Source: JALQTD01 sp965656785
GTDB lineage: Bacteria > Bacteroidota > Bacteroidia > Flavobacteriales_D > Sanyastnellaceae
Direction: 5' to 3'
NCBI GenBank assembly: GCA_965656785.1
Contig: CBFHLY010000005.1
Coordinates: forward strand, 55,384-119,383
DNA: 64,000 bases
Shown: one piece after another, positions 16,716 to 26,134 of the stretch
Layout: every line of letters starts with the position of its first letter
Position numbering within the stretch: the first letter of the stretch is position 1
Made by a program: the position numbers and the translations under genes
Notes under the pieces: generated by a model
The model's database searches: none
Told to the model about the DNA's origin: nothing
Seen by the model: only the letters and a program-made list of their open reading frames with translations

Positions 16716-17957
16716 TCACGAGGCAGGTGGGGCGTCCACTTCTTTAGGGTAGCACAAGAACGATTTTGCCACCACCAAATCCGAGGCGTTCCGCGTGTCG
16801 TCCAAGGCGTCGGCCAAGTCGGCCACGCGGCCGTCTTTGAACAGCACCTGAATCCCTCCTGGTTTGTAGGCCTGGTTGCGAACCCGGTCGTTCAACACGA
16901 ACCGGCTGGCGGTATCCTCGTCAACGCCCCACGCATCCGCCACGGCTTTCACTTTCGCTTGAACTTCTTCAGCGTTGAATGATTGAGCCCGCAATTCAAT
17001 GCGGAACAAGCGCCGACCGATCAGCCGATCCGCCAAAGTGCGCAGCGTGAAATCCTCGTGGTTTCGCCACGACTTCAAGGCCGACAAGATGTCGCTGTCG
17101 TCCAAATCCGAGAAGCGATCGAGGATTTCCGGGTCGGCCAAAAAACGCGTCCGGTCTAGGCGGTTGCGCAGGAACAGGCCGAGCGCGGGCGTCGCAAACA
17201 ACGGTTCTCCCGCTTCTCCCAATTCGTGGGCGCGTTTCAGGCACTGCATCAACATGTACTCTGCGCTCAACACCGTTCGGTGCAAGTAAACCTGCCAATA
17301 CATCAGCCTGCGCGCCACCAAGAATTTCTCGATCGAGTAGATGCCCTTTTCTTCGATGACCAAGTTGCCATTCACCACGTTCAGCATCTTGATGATGCGC
17401 TCACTGCCGACCTTACCTTCTGCCACGCCCGAATAGAAGCTGTCCCGGGCCAGGTAATCGAGCCGATCCATATCGAGTTGCGAGGAAACGAGTTGGTGCA
17501 AAAAGGCCTTCGGATGGTGGTCATTGAAGATGTCAATCGCCAAATCCAAGGCGCCATTCAACTCCTCGTTCATCCGGTTCATCATCAGCACCGACAAGTC
17601 CTCGTGGTGCACCCCTTCCACCAAGCTGTGTTCCAAGGCGTGGCTGAACGGCCCGTGTCCGATGTCGTGCAGCAAAATGGCGGCACAGGCCCCCTCCGCT
17701 TCCTGCTCCGTGATGTCAATGCCTTTTTCTCGGAGCGTGTCGATGGCCTCCTGCATGAGGTACATGGCGCCGACCGCGTGATGGAACCGGTTGTGAACGG
17801 CGCCGGGGTAAACCAAATGCGATAACCCCAACTGGCTGATGCGCCGCAACCGCTGCATGTACGGGTGGTCCATCAGGTCGAGCGTGAGGCCGTACCGGAG
17901 CGAAATGAACCCGTAGACCGGATCGTTGAGGATTTTGCGTTTGTTGGGTGGTGCCAT
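16716..17957 (-). CDS. HD-domain phosphohydrolase (dGTPase-like superfamily)
   Basis: A 413-residue HD-superfamily protein. It starts with KRKILNDPVYGFI, then has a histidine pair in NRFHH (59-60) and the metal-binding LLHDIGHGPFSHALEH block (His97-Asp98, with His101 and His106 nearby). These mark a metal-dependent phosphohydrolase of the SAMHD1/YdhJ type. The exact substrate (dNTP or another nucleotide) cannot be told from sequence. The ATG at 17957 gives the family's usual N terminus; the frame is open further upstream without signal. It converges with rng and is divergent from porX. Confidence 0.88.
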   Translation of the reverse strand: MAPPNKRKILNDPVYGFISLRYGLTLDLMDHPYMQRLRRISQLGLSHLVYPGAVHNRFHHAVGAMYLMQEAIDTLREKGIDITEQEAEGACAAILLHDIGHGPFSHALEHSLVEGVHHEDLSVLMMNRMNEELNGALDLAIDIFNDHHPKAFLHQLVSSQLDMDRLDYLARDSFYSGVAEGKVGSERIIKMLNVVNGNLVIEEKGIYSIEKFLVARRLMYWQVYLHRTVLSAEYMLMQCLKRAHELGEAGEPLFATPALGLFLRNRLDRTRFLADPEILDRFSDLDDSDILSALKSWRNHEDFTLRTLADRLIGRRLFRIELRAQSFNAEEVQAKVKAVADAWGVDEDTASRFVLNDRVRNQAYKPGGIQVLFKDGRVADLADALDDTRNASDLVVAKSFLCYPKEVDAPPAS

Positions 17958-18094
17958 GGGGTACGAATTGCCCGCAGGATGTCGTTTCTTCGTGCAAGGT
18001 AAGTTCCCCGCTCCACCCGCCGCGTGCGAATGTGTGGGCGTGGGTCTGAAATTTACTGTTGCATCTTCCATTCAACTTGAACGCCTACGCCCGC

Positions 18095-19660
18095 ATGACG
18101 CATCGCAAGCCACACATTCTTTGGGTCGATGATGAAATCGACTTGCTCCAACCGCACATTTTGTTCCTGGAGAAAAACGGGTACGAACTCGTGTCGGTGA
18201 ACAACGGATTGGAAGCGGTGGAGCGGGTGTCTGAGGGCGTGTTTGATTTGGTCTTCCTCGATGAAAACATGCCGGGGATTCAGGGCATTGAGACCCTTCG
18301 GCGGATCCAAGCGCTGCGGCCACACCTGCCCGTGGTGATGATCACGAAGAGCGAGGAGGAACACACGATGAACGAGGCGTATGGCGCGAGCATCAGCGAC
18401 TACCTCATCAAGCCGGTGATTCCGCAGCAATTGCTTGCCGTGCTCAAGCGATTCCTGCACGTGAACCAGTTGCAAAGTGAGCAGTTGCTGACGGATTTTC
18501 AGCAGGCTTATCGGACCATCACGATGCGGTTGATGGACCGGCTGGACGCCCGTGATTGGATGGGGATTTTCCAGCAAATCGTTCGATTTCAATTGAAATT
18601 GACGGATGCACAAGACACCGGCATGCTCGACATGCTCGATGCGCTGACGACGCAAGTGGACCAAGCGTTTACCAAGTTTTACGAGCGGAATTTGGAGGAG
18701 TGGATGGCCGGACCGGGCGACGACGTGCCCACGTTATCGCATCGGTTGCTTCCCGAGCGGTTGACGCCGCTGTTGGAGTCGGCTGGGGAACGGCCCATTT
18801 ACTTGATTGTCATCGACAACTTGCGGTTGGATCAATGGGAGCTCATCGAGCCCATGCTGCAGGACAAATGGCGCGTTAAGGCCAAATCCCCGTACTTCTC
18901 CATCCTTCCCACCGCCACCCAATACGCGCGCAATGCCCTGTTCGCTGGCCTCAACCCCGCAGAAATTGCGCGCGTCCACCCGCAATGGTGGAAGGATGAG
19001 CGCGACGATGCCGGAAAGAACCTCCACGAGCGGGAACTGTTTCAAGCATTTTTGAAACGAATCGGGTACGAACGCCGATCCGATTATTTCAAGGTCACGC
19101 GGCACGAGCACGGCGTGAAGTTCGTGGACCAACTGCATACCACGAAAGGCAACGGCGTCACCGCAGTCGTCTACAATTTCGTCGACCAACTCTCGCATGC
19201 ACGAACCGACAACGACGTCATCAAGCAGCTGACCGAAGGGGAGGCGGGCTACCGTTCACTCACGGCTTCGTGGTTTAAAAACAGCACCTTGCGTGAGGCG
19301 ATGGATTGGATGGCGGAGCAGGGGGCTTGGGTCATCGTGACCACCGACCACGGCACCATTCGGGTGGAAGATCACGTCGTGGTACGCGGGGAACGGGATA
19401 CGAACACCAACCCCCGCTACAAGGTGGGAAAGAACTTGGGGTACGACGCGAAGCAAGTCTTTGAAGTGCGGAATCCGGAGGTGTTTGGGCTGCCGAGGCG
19501 GAATTTGGCGGATTCCTACATCTTTTCCCGCGGGCACGATTTCTTGGTGTATCCGAACAACCAAGGCGAACACGTCCGCCGGTTCAAAGGGACGTTCCAG
19601 CACGGCGGAATTTCAATGGATGAGGTGATCATTCCGTGGGTGGAACTCGAGCCGCGCTGA
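18095..19660 (+). CDS. porX: Type IX secretion response regulator PorX (receiver plus PglZ domain)
   Basis: 521 residues. The receiver domain covers about 1-125, with the acidic pair in WVDDE, phospho-acceptor Asp56 in VFLDENMP and the conserved lysine in LIKPVIP. A helical linker follows, then a PglZ/alkaline-phosphatase-like domain with VIDNLRLDQW, the LPTATQYARN segment and a metal-binding VTTDHG motif. PorX, with its histidine kinase PorY, controls T9SS expression and has phosphodiesterase activity. The kinase gene is not in this window. tsaE starts 2 bases after the stop and ald follows, a conserved Bacteroidota order. The ATG at 18095 is chosen over one at 18059 because it matches the receiver start. 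Confidence 0.94.
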   Translation: MTHRKPHILWVDDEIDLLQPHILFLEKNGYELVSVNNGLEAVERVSEGVFDLVFLDENMPGIQGIETLRRIQALRPHLPVVMITKSEEEHTMNEAYGASISDYLIKPVIPQQLLAVLKRFLHVNQLQSEQLLTDFQQAYRTITMRLMDRLDARDWMGIFQQIVRFQLKLTDAQDTGMLDMLDALTTQVDQAFTKFYERNLEEWMAGPGDDVPTLSHRLLPERLTPLLESAGERPIYLIVIDNLRLDQWELIEPMLQDKWRVKAKSPYFSILPTATQYARNALFAGLNPAEIARVHPQWWKDERDDAGKNLHERELFQAFLKRIGYERRSDYFKVTRHEHGVKFVDQLHTTKGNGVTAVVYNFVDQLSHARTDNDVIKQLTEGEAGYRSLTASWFKNSTLREAMDWMAEQGAWVIVTTDHGTIRVEDHVVVRGERDTNTNPRYKVGKNLGYDAKQVFEVRNPEVFGLPRRNLADSYIFSRGHDFLVYPNNQGEHVRRFKGTFQHGGISMDEVIIPWVELEPR

Positions 19661-19662
19661 GG

Positions 19663-20112
19663 ATGGAACGGAAGGTGATTTGGCAGGTGGAGGTGCCGGA
19701 TGTGGCGTCTGTGGAGCGGTGGGCGCCTGAGCTTGCGGAGCGGTTGCCGGAAGTGGGCGTTGTGGCGCTTCACGGGCCGATGGGGGTCGGGAAGACGACG
19801 TGGGTGGGAGCGATGTGTCGGCACTGGGGGGTGGCGTTGGGCAGCGCGAGTCCGACGTTTGGGTTGGTGCATTCGCATGTGCGTCCGGGGCGTTCGGAGG
19901 TGGCGCATTGGGACCTGTATCGGCTGCGTTCTGAGGAAGAAGCATGGGATGCGGGGGTGGAGGATTCGTTCCTTCAACCCATTTTGAACTTGGTGGAATG
20001 GCCGGAGCGTGCGCCTTCTTTGTTGCCGGAAGATGCGTGGTTGATTCGGTTCGAGTGGGTGGAGGGCATGCGCCGGGTGAGCTTGGAAGCTCCGGTGACG
20101 GGGATGCCGTGA
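19663..20112 (+). CDS. tsaE: tRNA threonylcarbamoyladenosine biosynthesis ATPase TsaE
   Basis: 149 residues. The Walker A motif GPMGVGKT is at residues 38-45 and is followed by SPTFGLVH and HWDLYRLRS, both typical of TsaE. The protein supports t6A formation at position 37 of ANN-decoding tRNAs, together with TsaB, TsaC and TsaD. The ATG at 19663 begins 2 bases after the porX stop. The gene is G-rich on the coding strand like the genes around it. Confidence 0.95.
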   Translation: MERKVIWQVEVPDVASVERWAPELAERLPEVGVVALHGPMGVGKTTWVGAMCRHWGVALGSASPTFGLVHSHVRPGRSEVAHWDLYRLRSEEEAWDAGVEDSFLQPILNLVEWPERAPSLLPEDAWLIRFEWVEGMRRVSLEAPVTGMP

Positions 20113-20134
20113 ACTTTCCTAATTTCGGCGGAAC

Positions 20135-21352
20135 ATGGAAGGACAGCGCAAAGGCATTCAGTCGCTCGCACGGGAGGCGGCTTTGCTCCCTCAGGAGGCC
20201 CTGAAAAAGACCGCGGCCCGCGGCAAGGAGTTGGTCATTGGCATTCCGAAGGAAGACAGCTTGCAGGAAAAGCGGGTGGCCTTGGTGCCTGAAGCCGTGG
20301 CCTTGCTGGTCGCACGCGGGCACCAGGTGCTTGTCGAGACGGGTGCAGGCTTGGAGGCGCATTACACCGATTCAGATTACAGTGAATCGGGCGCGCGCAT
20401 CGTGTACGACCGCCGTCAAGTGTTTCAAGCGGCGCATGTGGTGAAGGTGGAGCCGCCATCGCTCGAAGAGGTGCAATTGCTCAACAACCGCAGCATCCTC
20501 ATCAGCGCCCTGCAATGGAGCGTGCAGCAGGAGGGCTTGCTCGAAGCGTTGATGGCCAAACGCATCACCGCCATTGCCTGGGATTTCATCCAAAACGACA
20601 ACGGCATCTTCCCGCTCGTCCGGGCCATGGGCGAAATCGCGGGCAACACCTCCATGTTGGTGGCCGGTGAGTTGCTTTCGGGACCATTCGGTCGCGGCAC
20701 CATGCTTGGGGGCGTCTCCGGCGTGCGCCCGTCCGAAGTCGTCATCATCGGAGCGGGTACCGTAGCGGAATTCGCCACCCGCGCCGCCCTGGGGCTCGGC
20801 GCGACGGTGAAGCTGTTCGACAACAGCCCCCACCGCTTGATCCGGCTCCAAAACGCCATCGGCCAGCGCCTGTGGACGTCGACCATCCAGCCCTCGGTGC
20901 TTCAGGACGCGCTGCGCACGGCGGACGTGGCCATCGGTGCGCTCCGAGGAAACGGCCCCCGTTCTCCGCTCATCGTTTCGGAGCCGATGGTTTCGGGCAT
21001 GCGCAAAGGCGCGGTCGTGGTGGACGTGACCATCGATCGCGGTGGCTGCTTCGAAACGAGCCGGGTGACTTCGCACGAGCGGCCCACGTTCATCGAGATG
21101 GACGTCATCCACTACTGCGTGCCGAACATCCCGTCGCGCGTGAGCCGAACCGCTTCGAAAGCGTTGAGCAACATTTTTGCCCCGTTGTTGCTTGAATTGG
21201 GCGACGACGGCGGCGTGGAATCGGCTGCGCGCCAAAACCGCGTTGCGCGTTCCGGAATCTACCTGTTCAATGGCGTTGTGACGCACGAAGGCATCGCCCG
21301 GGAGGCCGGGTTGCCGTTCAAGAACCTGGATTTGCTGCTCGCTGCGCTTTAA
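20135..21352 (+). CDS. ald: Alanine dehydrogenase family protein
   Basis: A 405-residue Ald/PNT-family enzyme that would interconvert L-alanine and pyruvate with NAD. The substrate-domain block GIPKEDSLQEKRVALVPEAV begins near residue 36, after an N-terminal extension of about 30 residues that is usual in Bacteroidota members. The nucleotide-binding part has VIIGAGTVAEFATRAALGLGA near 207. A role as a transhydrogenase subunit is unlikely because the full Ald length is present. It follows porX-tsaE. Its stop codon overlaps the stop of convergent mutS (shared TTAA). Confidence 0.88.
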   Translation: MEGQRKGIQSLAREAALLPQEALKKTAARGKELVIGIPKEDSLQEKRVALVPEAVALLVARGHQVLVETGAGLEAHYTDSDYSESGARIVYDRRQVFQAAHVVKVEPPSLEEVQLLNNRSILISALQWSVQQEGLLEALMAKRITAIAWDFIQNDNGIFPLVRAMGEIAGNTSMLVAGELLSGPFGRGTMLGGVSGVRPSEVVIIGAGTVAEFATRAALGLGATVKLFDNSPHRLIRLQNAIGQRLWTSTIQPSVLQDALRTADVAIGALRGNGPRSPLIVSEPMVSGMRKGAVVVDVTIDRGGCFETSRVTSHERPTFIEMDVIHYCVPNIPSRVSRTASKALSNIFAPLLLELGDDGGVESAARQNRVARSGIYLFNGVVTHEGIAREAGLPFKNLDLLLAAL

Positions 21353-23967
21353 GCTTTCCCGCTGACCGCTTTGCGGATTTGGTGCAGCTTCATCAGCGCA
21401 TCGACCGGGGTGAGGTGGTCGATGTCGAGGCCCAAAATCTGTTCCCGAACGTCCTCCAGCACCGGATCGTCCAGCTGGAAGATGCTCATTTGCATGGACG
21501 GCTCGACGTGCGGTTGCGGCTGCCAATTTGGCCCGCCTTCTGCTGCTTGCGTTTCCGACGATTCCCGCCGCGATTCCAGGGTGCTCAGCACTTCTTCGGC
21601 GCGCTTCACCACCGACGCGGGCATCCCCGCAAGCCGGGCCACGTGGATGCCGAAGCTGTGGTTGCTCCCGCCCGGAACGAGTTTCCTCAAGAAGACGATG
21701 TGCTTGCCCATTTCCTTGACGCTGACGTTGAAGTTTCGGATCCTCGGGAACCGTTCGCTCATGTCGTTCAATTCGTGGTAATGCGTGGCGAACAGCGTCA
21801 GTGGACGGAACCGAGGATGTTCGTGCACGTACTCAGCGATGGACCAAGCGATGCTCACCCCGTCGTACGTGGAGGTGCCCCGTCCGATTTCATCGAGCAA
21901 GACCAAACTCCGATCCGTCAAGTTGTTCAAGATGGATGCGGTCTCGTTCATTTCAACCATGAACGTGGATTCTCCACTCGAGATGTTGTCCGACGCGCCG
22001 ACTCGGGTGAAAATGCGGGTGCACAGCCCCAGTTGAGCAGCATCCGCGGGCACGAAGCTGCCGGCTTGGGCGAGCAAGGAGATCAGGGCGGTTTGGCGAA
22101 GCAGGGCGCTTTTTCCCGCCATGTTGGGGCCGGTGATCATCAGGATTTGGTTCGCCTCCGGGTCGAGCTGCACATCGTTCGCGACGTACGATTGACCGGG
22201 CGGCAACGACTGCTCAATGACCGGGTGACGCCCCGCAACGATGTTCAGCCCCCAGCCGTCGTGCAATTCCGGCCGCGCATACCGGTGGTCGCGGGCCACT
22301 TCGGCGAACCCGTGCAGCACGTCCACGTGAGCGAGCACCCGCGCATTCGCCTGAAGCGCTCCAATTTCCGCCGCCACTGCGACGATGAGGTCGTCGTATT
22401 TCCGCTGTTCGAGCACTTCAGCTCGGGTCTGAGCGTCGACGATTCGCTCTTCCAGCGCCTTCAGTTCCTCGGTGATGTAGCGCTCTGCTTGGGTCAGCGT
22501 TTGCTTCCGAATCCACGTGGCCGGAACCTTGTCCTTGTGTGCGTTGCGCACTTCGAGGTAGTAGCCAAAGACGTTGTTGGAGGCAATTTTCAGGCTGGGA
22601 ATTCCCGTTGCGTCGGACTCCCGGGTACAGATGTCATCGAGTGCTTGGCGGGCGTTGCTCCGCAGGTCGCGCAGCTCGTCGAGTTCATCGAAGATGCCCG
22701 GACGGATGACGGGGCCCTTGCTTACGGAGAGGGCCGGTTCATCGGCCAAATCCCGTTCCAGCCGTACCAGCAATGCATCGCAAGGCGTCAGTTGCTCCAA
22801 AAACGGAAGCAACGCATCCATCCCTTCGACCGCGGCTGCCAACTCATGGACGCACCGAAGCCCGACCCGCAACTGCGCCAGTTCGCGCGGTGCGATGCGA
22901 CCGGTGCTCGCTTTCGAAGCCAGTCGCTCCATATCCCCGACGCGACCGAAGAGGCTCCGCAGCGAGCCGAGCGCGTCCGGTGATTCCAGCAGGGCATCGA
23001 TGGCGTCGTGCCGCTGCTGGATTTGGGCCAAATCCGTGGACGGCATCATCAACCACCGCCGCATCATGCGCGCGCCCATCGGCGAGGCGGTCCGATCCAA
23101 CACCTCCACCAAAGCCCGACCATCGGCCGAAGTCGGTTGCAGCACCTCCAAATTCCGGAACGTGAACCGGTCCATCCACAGCACGCCTTCCTCCGCAATG
23201 CGTCCCACCTGGCGCAAGTGTCCCCGCCGCGCATGCTGCGTCGTGTCGAGGTAGTGCAAGATGGCTCCGATGGCCACCCCCGCCAACGGCGCATCGGCCA
23301 GCCCAAACCCCTTAAGCGACGCCACCCCGAACTGCTTCTCCATCGCCTCCATCGCCCACTCCTCGCTGAACACCCAATCCTCCAGCCGGCTCCGATGCGC
23401 ATCGGTCTTCACCAGCCCAAACACGTCGTTTTCATGCCCCCGTTGGTAAACGATTTCCGATGGGGAGAACGACCGAATGACGCGCTCGATGAAATCGCCG
23501 TCCCCTTGTCCAGCTTGGAAATCGCCGGTGCTCACATCCAGGAAAGCAATGCCCAACGCCTTGCGCGTCCAGTGCACGGCGCAGAGGAAGTTGTTGGACT
23601 TCGCCTGCAGCACATCATCGTGGAGCGTGACGCCGGGGGTGACGACTTCCGTTACGCCGCGTTTTACCAAGCCTTTCGCCGCTTTCGGGTCTTCGAGCTG
23701 GTCGCAAATCGCCACGCGATGCCCCGCCCGCACCAAGCGGGGCAAGTAGTTGTCTAGCGCGTGGTGAGGAAAGCCGGCGAGTTCGATTTCGGAGGCGCTG
23801 CCGTTTCCGCGTTTGGTCAACGTGATTTCGAGGACTTTCGATGCTCGAATGGCGTCTTCCCCAAACGTTTCGTAGAAATCCCCCACGCGGAACAGCAAAA
23901 TGGCATCGGGATGCTGCCGCTTCGCTTGGTCGTACTGTTGCATCAAGGGGGTGGAGGCTCGTGCCAT
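21349..23967 (-). CDS. mutS: DNA mismatch repair protein MutS
   Basis: 872 residues. Mismatch-contact Phe31-Tyr-Glu33 in GDFYETFGED lies in the N-terminal domain, followed by connector, lever and clamp regions. The ATPase has Walker A GPNMAGKS (near 613), the motif STFMVEMNE, Walker B with DEIGRGTSTYDG, and THYHEL. A helix-turn-helix tail completes it. It recognises base mismatches as a dimer and recruits MutL. The ATG at 23967 gives the family N terminus; the frame is open 19 codons further. It lies downstream of clpX after a terminator and converges with ald. Confidence 0.97.
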   Translation of the reverse strand: MARASTPLMQQYDQAKRQHPDAILLFRVGDFYETFGEDAIRASKVLEITLTKRGNGSASEIELAGFPHHALDNYLPRLVRAGHRVAICDQLEDPKAAKGLVKRGVTEVVTPGVTLHDDVLQAKSNNFLCAVHWTRKALGIAFLDVSTGDFQAGQGDGDFIERVIRSFSPSEIVYQRGHENDVFGLVKTDAHRSRLEDWVFSEEWAMEAMEKQFGVASLKGFGLADAPLAGVAIGAILHYLDTTQHARRGHLRQVGRIAEEGVLWMDRFTFRNLEVLQPTSADGRALVEVLDRTASPMGARMMRRWLMMPSTDLAQIQQRHDAIDALLESPDALGSLRSLFGRVGDMERLASKASTGRIAPRELAQLRVGLRCVHELAAAVEGMDALLPFLEQLTPCDALLVRLERDLADEPALSVSKGPVIRPGIFDELDELRDLRSNARQALDDICTRESDATGIPSLKIASNNVFGYYLEVRNAHKDKVPATWIRKQTLTQAERYITEELKALEERIVDAQTRAEVLEQRKYDDLIVAVAAEIGALQANARVLAHVDVLHGFAEVARDHRYARPELHDGWGLNIVAGRHPVIEQSLPPGQSYVANDVQLDPEANQILMITGPNMAGKSALLRQTALISLLAQAGSFVPADAAQLGLCTRIFTRVGASDNISSGESTFMVEMNETASILNNLTDRSLVLLDEIGRGTSTYDGVSIAWSIAEYVHEHPRFRPLTLFATHYHELNDMSERFPRIRNFNVSVKEMGKHIVFLRKLVPGGSNHSFGIHVARLAGMPASVVKRAEEVLSTLESRRESSETQAAEGGPNWQPQPHVEPSMQMSIFQLDDPVLEDVREQILGLDIDHLTPVDALMKLHQIRKAVSGKA

Positions 23968-24010
23968 GCGCTTCGCTGATTCTCGGGGAACCCTCGAAAG
24001 TACCAAGCAA

Positions 24011-24038
24011 AACGCCCCCGGCACGTGGCCGAGGGCGG
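24011..24038 (-). terminator. Intrinsic terminator after clpX
   Basis: On the minus strand a CGCCCTCGGC / GCCGGGGGCG hairpin is followed by TTTT, between the clpX stop (24063) and the mutS start (23967). Confidence 0.75.
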
Positions 24039-24062
24039 TGTGTTTTTCACAAGGCGTTCACA

Positions 24063-25295
24063 TCACGCCACGCGCAAGTTCTTGGCGCCGCTGCCCTCGA
24101 ATTGTTGCGCAGCATAATCGCGGGTCACGGTCAGTTCTTTCGTCTTGGAACCTGGCAGTTCGAACATCGCATCCCGCAAAATGGCTTCGCAAATGCTCCG
24201 CAATCCCCGCGCACCCAGCTTCAGGTCGATGGCTTTCTCCACCATGTAGTCCAAACCGCTTGCGTCGAATTTCAAGGCGATGCCGTCGAGCTCAAAGAGC
24301 CGAACGTACTGCTTGATGAGCGCGTTCTTCGGCTCGGTTAGGATTTGGCGCAACGCGTCTGATTCCAAGGGCTTCAGGTGCGTCAGCACGGGAAAGCGGC
24401 CGATGAGTTCGGGGATGAGGCCGAACGTACGGAGGTCTGCCGCGCTTACGTAGGACAACAAGTCGTCCTCTTGGTGGGTGGCCGCTGAGCCCTTTTGGTA
24501 GCCGATGGCGGACCGGTTGATGCGCCGCTCGATGATTTGGTCAATGCCGGCGAACGCTCCTCCACAGATGAACAGGATGTTCTTCGTGTTGATGTTGACG
24601 AGCTTCTGTTCCGGGTGCTTCCGACCGCCTTGCGGTGGAACGTGAACTTCCGCGCCTTCGAGCAACTTCAAAAGGGCCTGCTGCACGCCTTCTCCACTGA
24701 CATCCCGGGTGATGCTGGGGTTGTCGTTCTTGCGGGCAATTTTGTCGATTTCGTCAATGAACACGATGCCGCGCTCTGCGGCTTCCACGTCATAGTCCGC
24801 CGCTTGGAGCAGTCGGGAAAGCACGCTTTCTACGTCCTCGCCGACGTATCCAGCTTCGGTCAGCACCGTGGCATCGGCAATGCAGAACGGCACTTCGAGC
24901 ATGCGCGCGATGGTCCGGGCGATGAGCGTCTTTCCGGTGCCGGTTTCACCGGTCAGGATGACGTTCGACTTTTCGATTTCGACGGATTCGTTTTCTTTCG
25001 CGGGGTGCAACAGTCGCTTGAAGTGGTTGTAAACGGCGACACTGACGGTGCGTTTGGCGTCTTCTTGGCCGATGATGTATTCGTCGAGTTTCGCCTTGAT
25101 CTCAGCAGGTTTCAACAACTTGAGCTGCTTCGACAGGCTGGACTTGGCGTGTTGCTTCTGTTCTTCCTCGATGATGTTTTCCGCTTGTGCAACGCACAAG
25201 TCGCAGATGTGGCCTGTGATGCCCGCGATGAACACGTTCACCTCATCCTTGCTCCGTCCGCAAAAGGAGCAGGTGATGTTTTTCTTGGAACTCAT
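24063..25295 (-). CDS. clpX: ATP-dependent Clp protease ATPase subunit ClpX
   Basis: A 410-residue AAA+ unfoldase that feeds substrates to ClpP. It has the N-terminal zinc-binding domain with Cys9, Cys12, Cys31 and Cys34, Walker A GETGTGKT (116-123), Walker B in IVFIDEIDK, sensor region and the RRINRSAIGY segment near the IGF-type loop region. The gene starts 16 bases after the clpP stop, so the two are probably one unit, with tig upstream as in many bacteria. A hairpin terminator follows. Confidence 0.97.
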   Translation of the reverse strand: MSSKKNITCSFCGRSKDEVNVFIAGITGHICDLCVAQAENIIEEEQKQHAKSSLSKQLKLLKPAEIKAKLDEYIIGQEDAKRTVSVAVYNHFKRLLHPAKENESVEIEKSNVILTGETGTGKTLIARTIARMLEVPFCIADATVLTEAGYVGEDVESVLSRLLQAADYDVEAAERGIVFIDEIDKIARKNDNPSITRDVSGEGVQQALLKLLEGAEVHVPPQGGRKHPEQKLVNINTKNILFICGGAFAGIDQIIERRINRSAIGYQKGSAATHQEDDLLSYVSAADLRTFGLIPELIGRFPVLTHLKPLESDALRQILTEPKNALIKQYVRLFELDGIALKFDASGLDYMVEKAIDLKLGARGLRSICEAILRDAMFELPGSKTKELTVTRDYAAQQFEGSGAKNLRVA

Positions 25296-25311
25296 GAGGG
25301 GTTCGCCGGGA

Positions 25312-25989
25312 TTACTTGCGCTCGAGCACTTCGTCGATCATGCCGTAAGCCTTCGCTTCGGCAGCGATCATCCAGTGGTCGCGATCGGCGTCGGCCCACA
25401 CTTCGTCATACGGCTTGCCGCTGTGCTGGGCGATGATTTCGTACAGTTCTTTTTTCAACTTCTGGATCTCACGTGCCGTGATTTCGATGTCCGAAGCTTG
25501 GCCGCTCGCACCGCCCAACGGCTGGTGGATCATGACGCGGCTGTGCTTCAACGCCGTCCGCTTGCCGGCGGCACCTGCGCAAAGCAGCACCGCGCCCATG
25601 GAAGCCGCCATGCCCGTGCAGATGGTGCTCACGTCGGGGCGGATGTATTGCATGGTATCGTAGATGCCCAGCCCTGCGTAGACGCCTCCGCCCGGCGAGT
25701 TGATGTAAATCTGGATGTCCTTCGAGGGGTCGGTGGATTCCAAGAAGAGCAATTGCGCTTGGATGATGTTGGCGACGTAGTCGTCGATGCCGGTGCCCAA
25801 GAAGATGATGCGGTCCACCATCAAGCGAGAGAACACGTCCACCTCACGGAACGGCATGGGCCGCTCCTCAATGACCGTCCGGGTCATGTTTTCGGGGCCA
25901 TACGCAGCCGAGATGTAGCTTTCGACGGTATTGCTGCTCAAGCCGCGGTCCTTGACGGCGTACTTGAGGAATTCTTTGCGTTCGGTCAT
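25312..25989 (-). CDS. clpP: ATP-dependent Clp protease proteolytic subunit
   Basis: 225 residues with the complete serine-protease triad: Ser130 in GMAASMGA, His155 in VMIHQP and Asp204 in the segment DRDHWM. The substrate-binding INSPGGGVYAGL is at about 97-108. It forms tetradecamers with ClpX. An N-terminal stretch of about 35 residues before the mature barrel is probably a propeptide or processing region, typical for this phylum. The intergenic gap to tig upstream contains a tig terminator, so clpP probably has its own promoter, which I could not place. Confidence 0.97.
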   Translation of the reverse strand: MTERKEFLKYAVKDRGLSSNTVESYISAAYGPENMTRTVIEERPMPFREVDVFSRLMVDRIIFLGTGIDDYVANIIQAQLLFLESTDPSKDIQIYINSPGGGVYAGLGIYDTMQYIRPDVSTICTGMAASMGAVLLCAGAAGKRTALKHSRVMIHQPLGGASGQASDIEITAREIQKLKKELYEIIAQHSGKPYDEVWADADRDHWMIAAEAKAYGMIDEVLERK

Positions 25990-26086
25990 GGGATAAAATT
26001 ACAGTGTAAATCCTCCACCGTCCTAGAAGCTTTGTGAATGCAGGACGGGAATTTGTGAACGGTTGGCATTGAAGAACTGGGAAATC

Positions 26087-26116
26087 AAAAACGCCCGGCG
26101 TGAACCGGGCGTTTTT
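26087..26116 (-). terminator. Intrinsic terminator after tig
   Basis: A hairpin with arms ACGCCCGG and CCGGGCGT is flanked by A- and T-runs, just downstream of the trigger factor stop at 26135. It is close to symmetric and could act on either strand. Confidence 0.85.
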
Positions 26117-26134
26117 CGCACAAGGCTTTCGCGC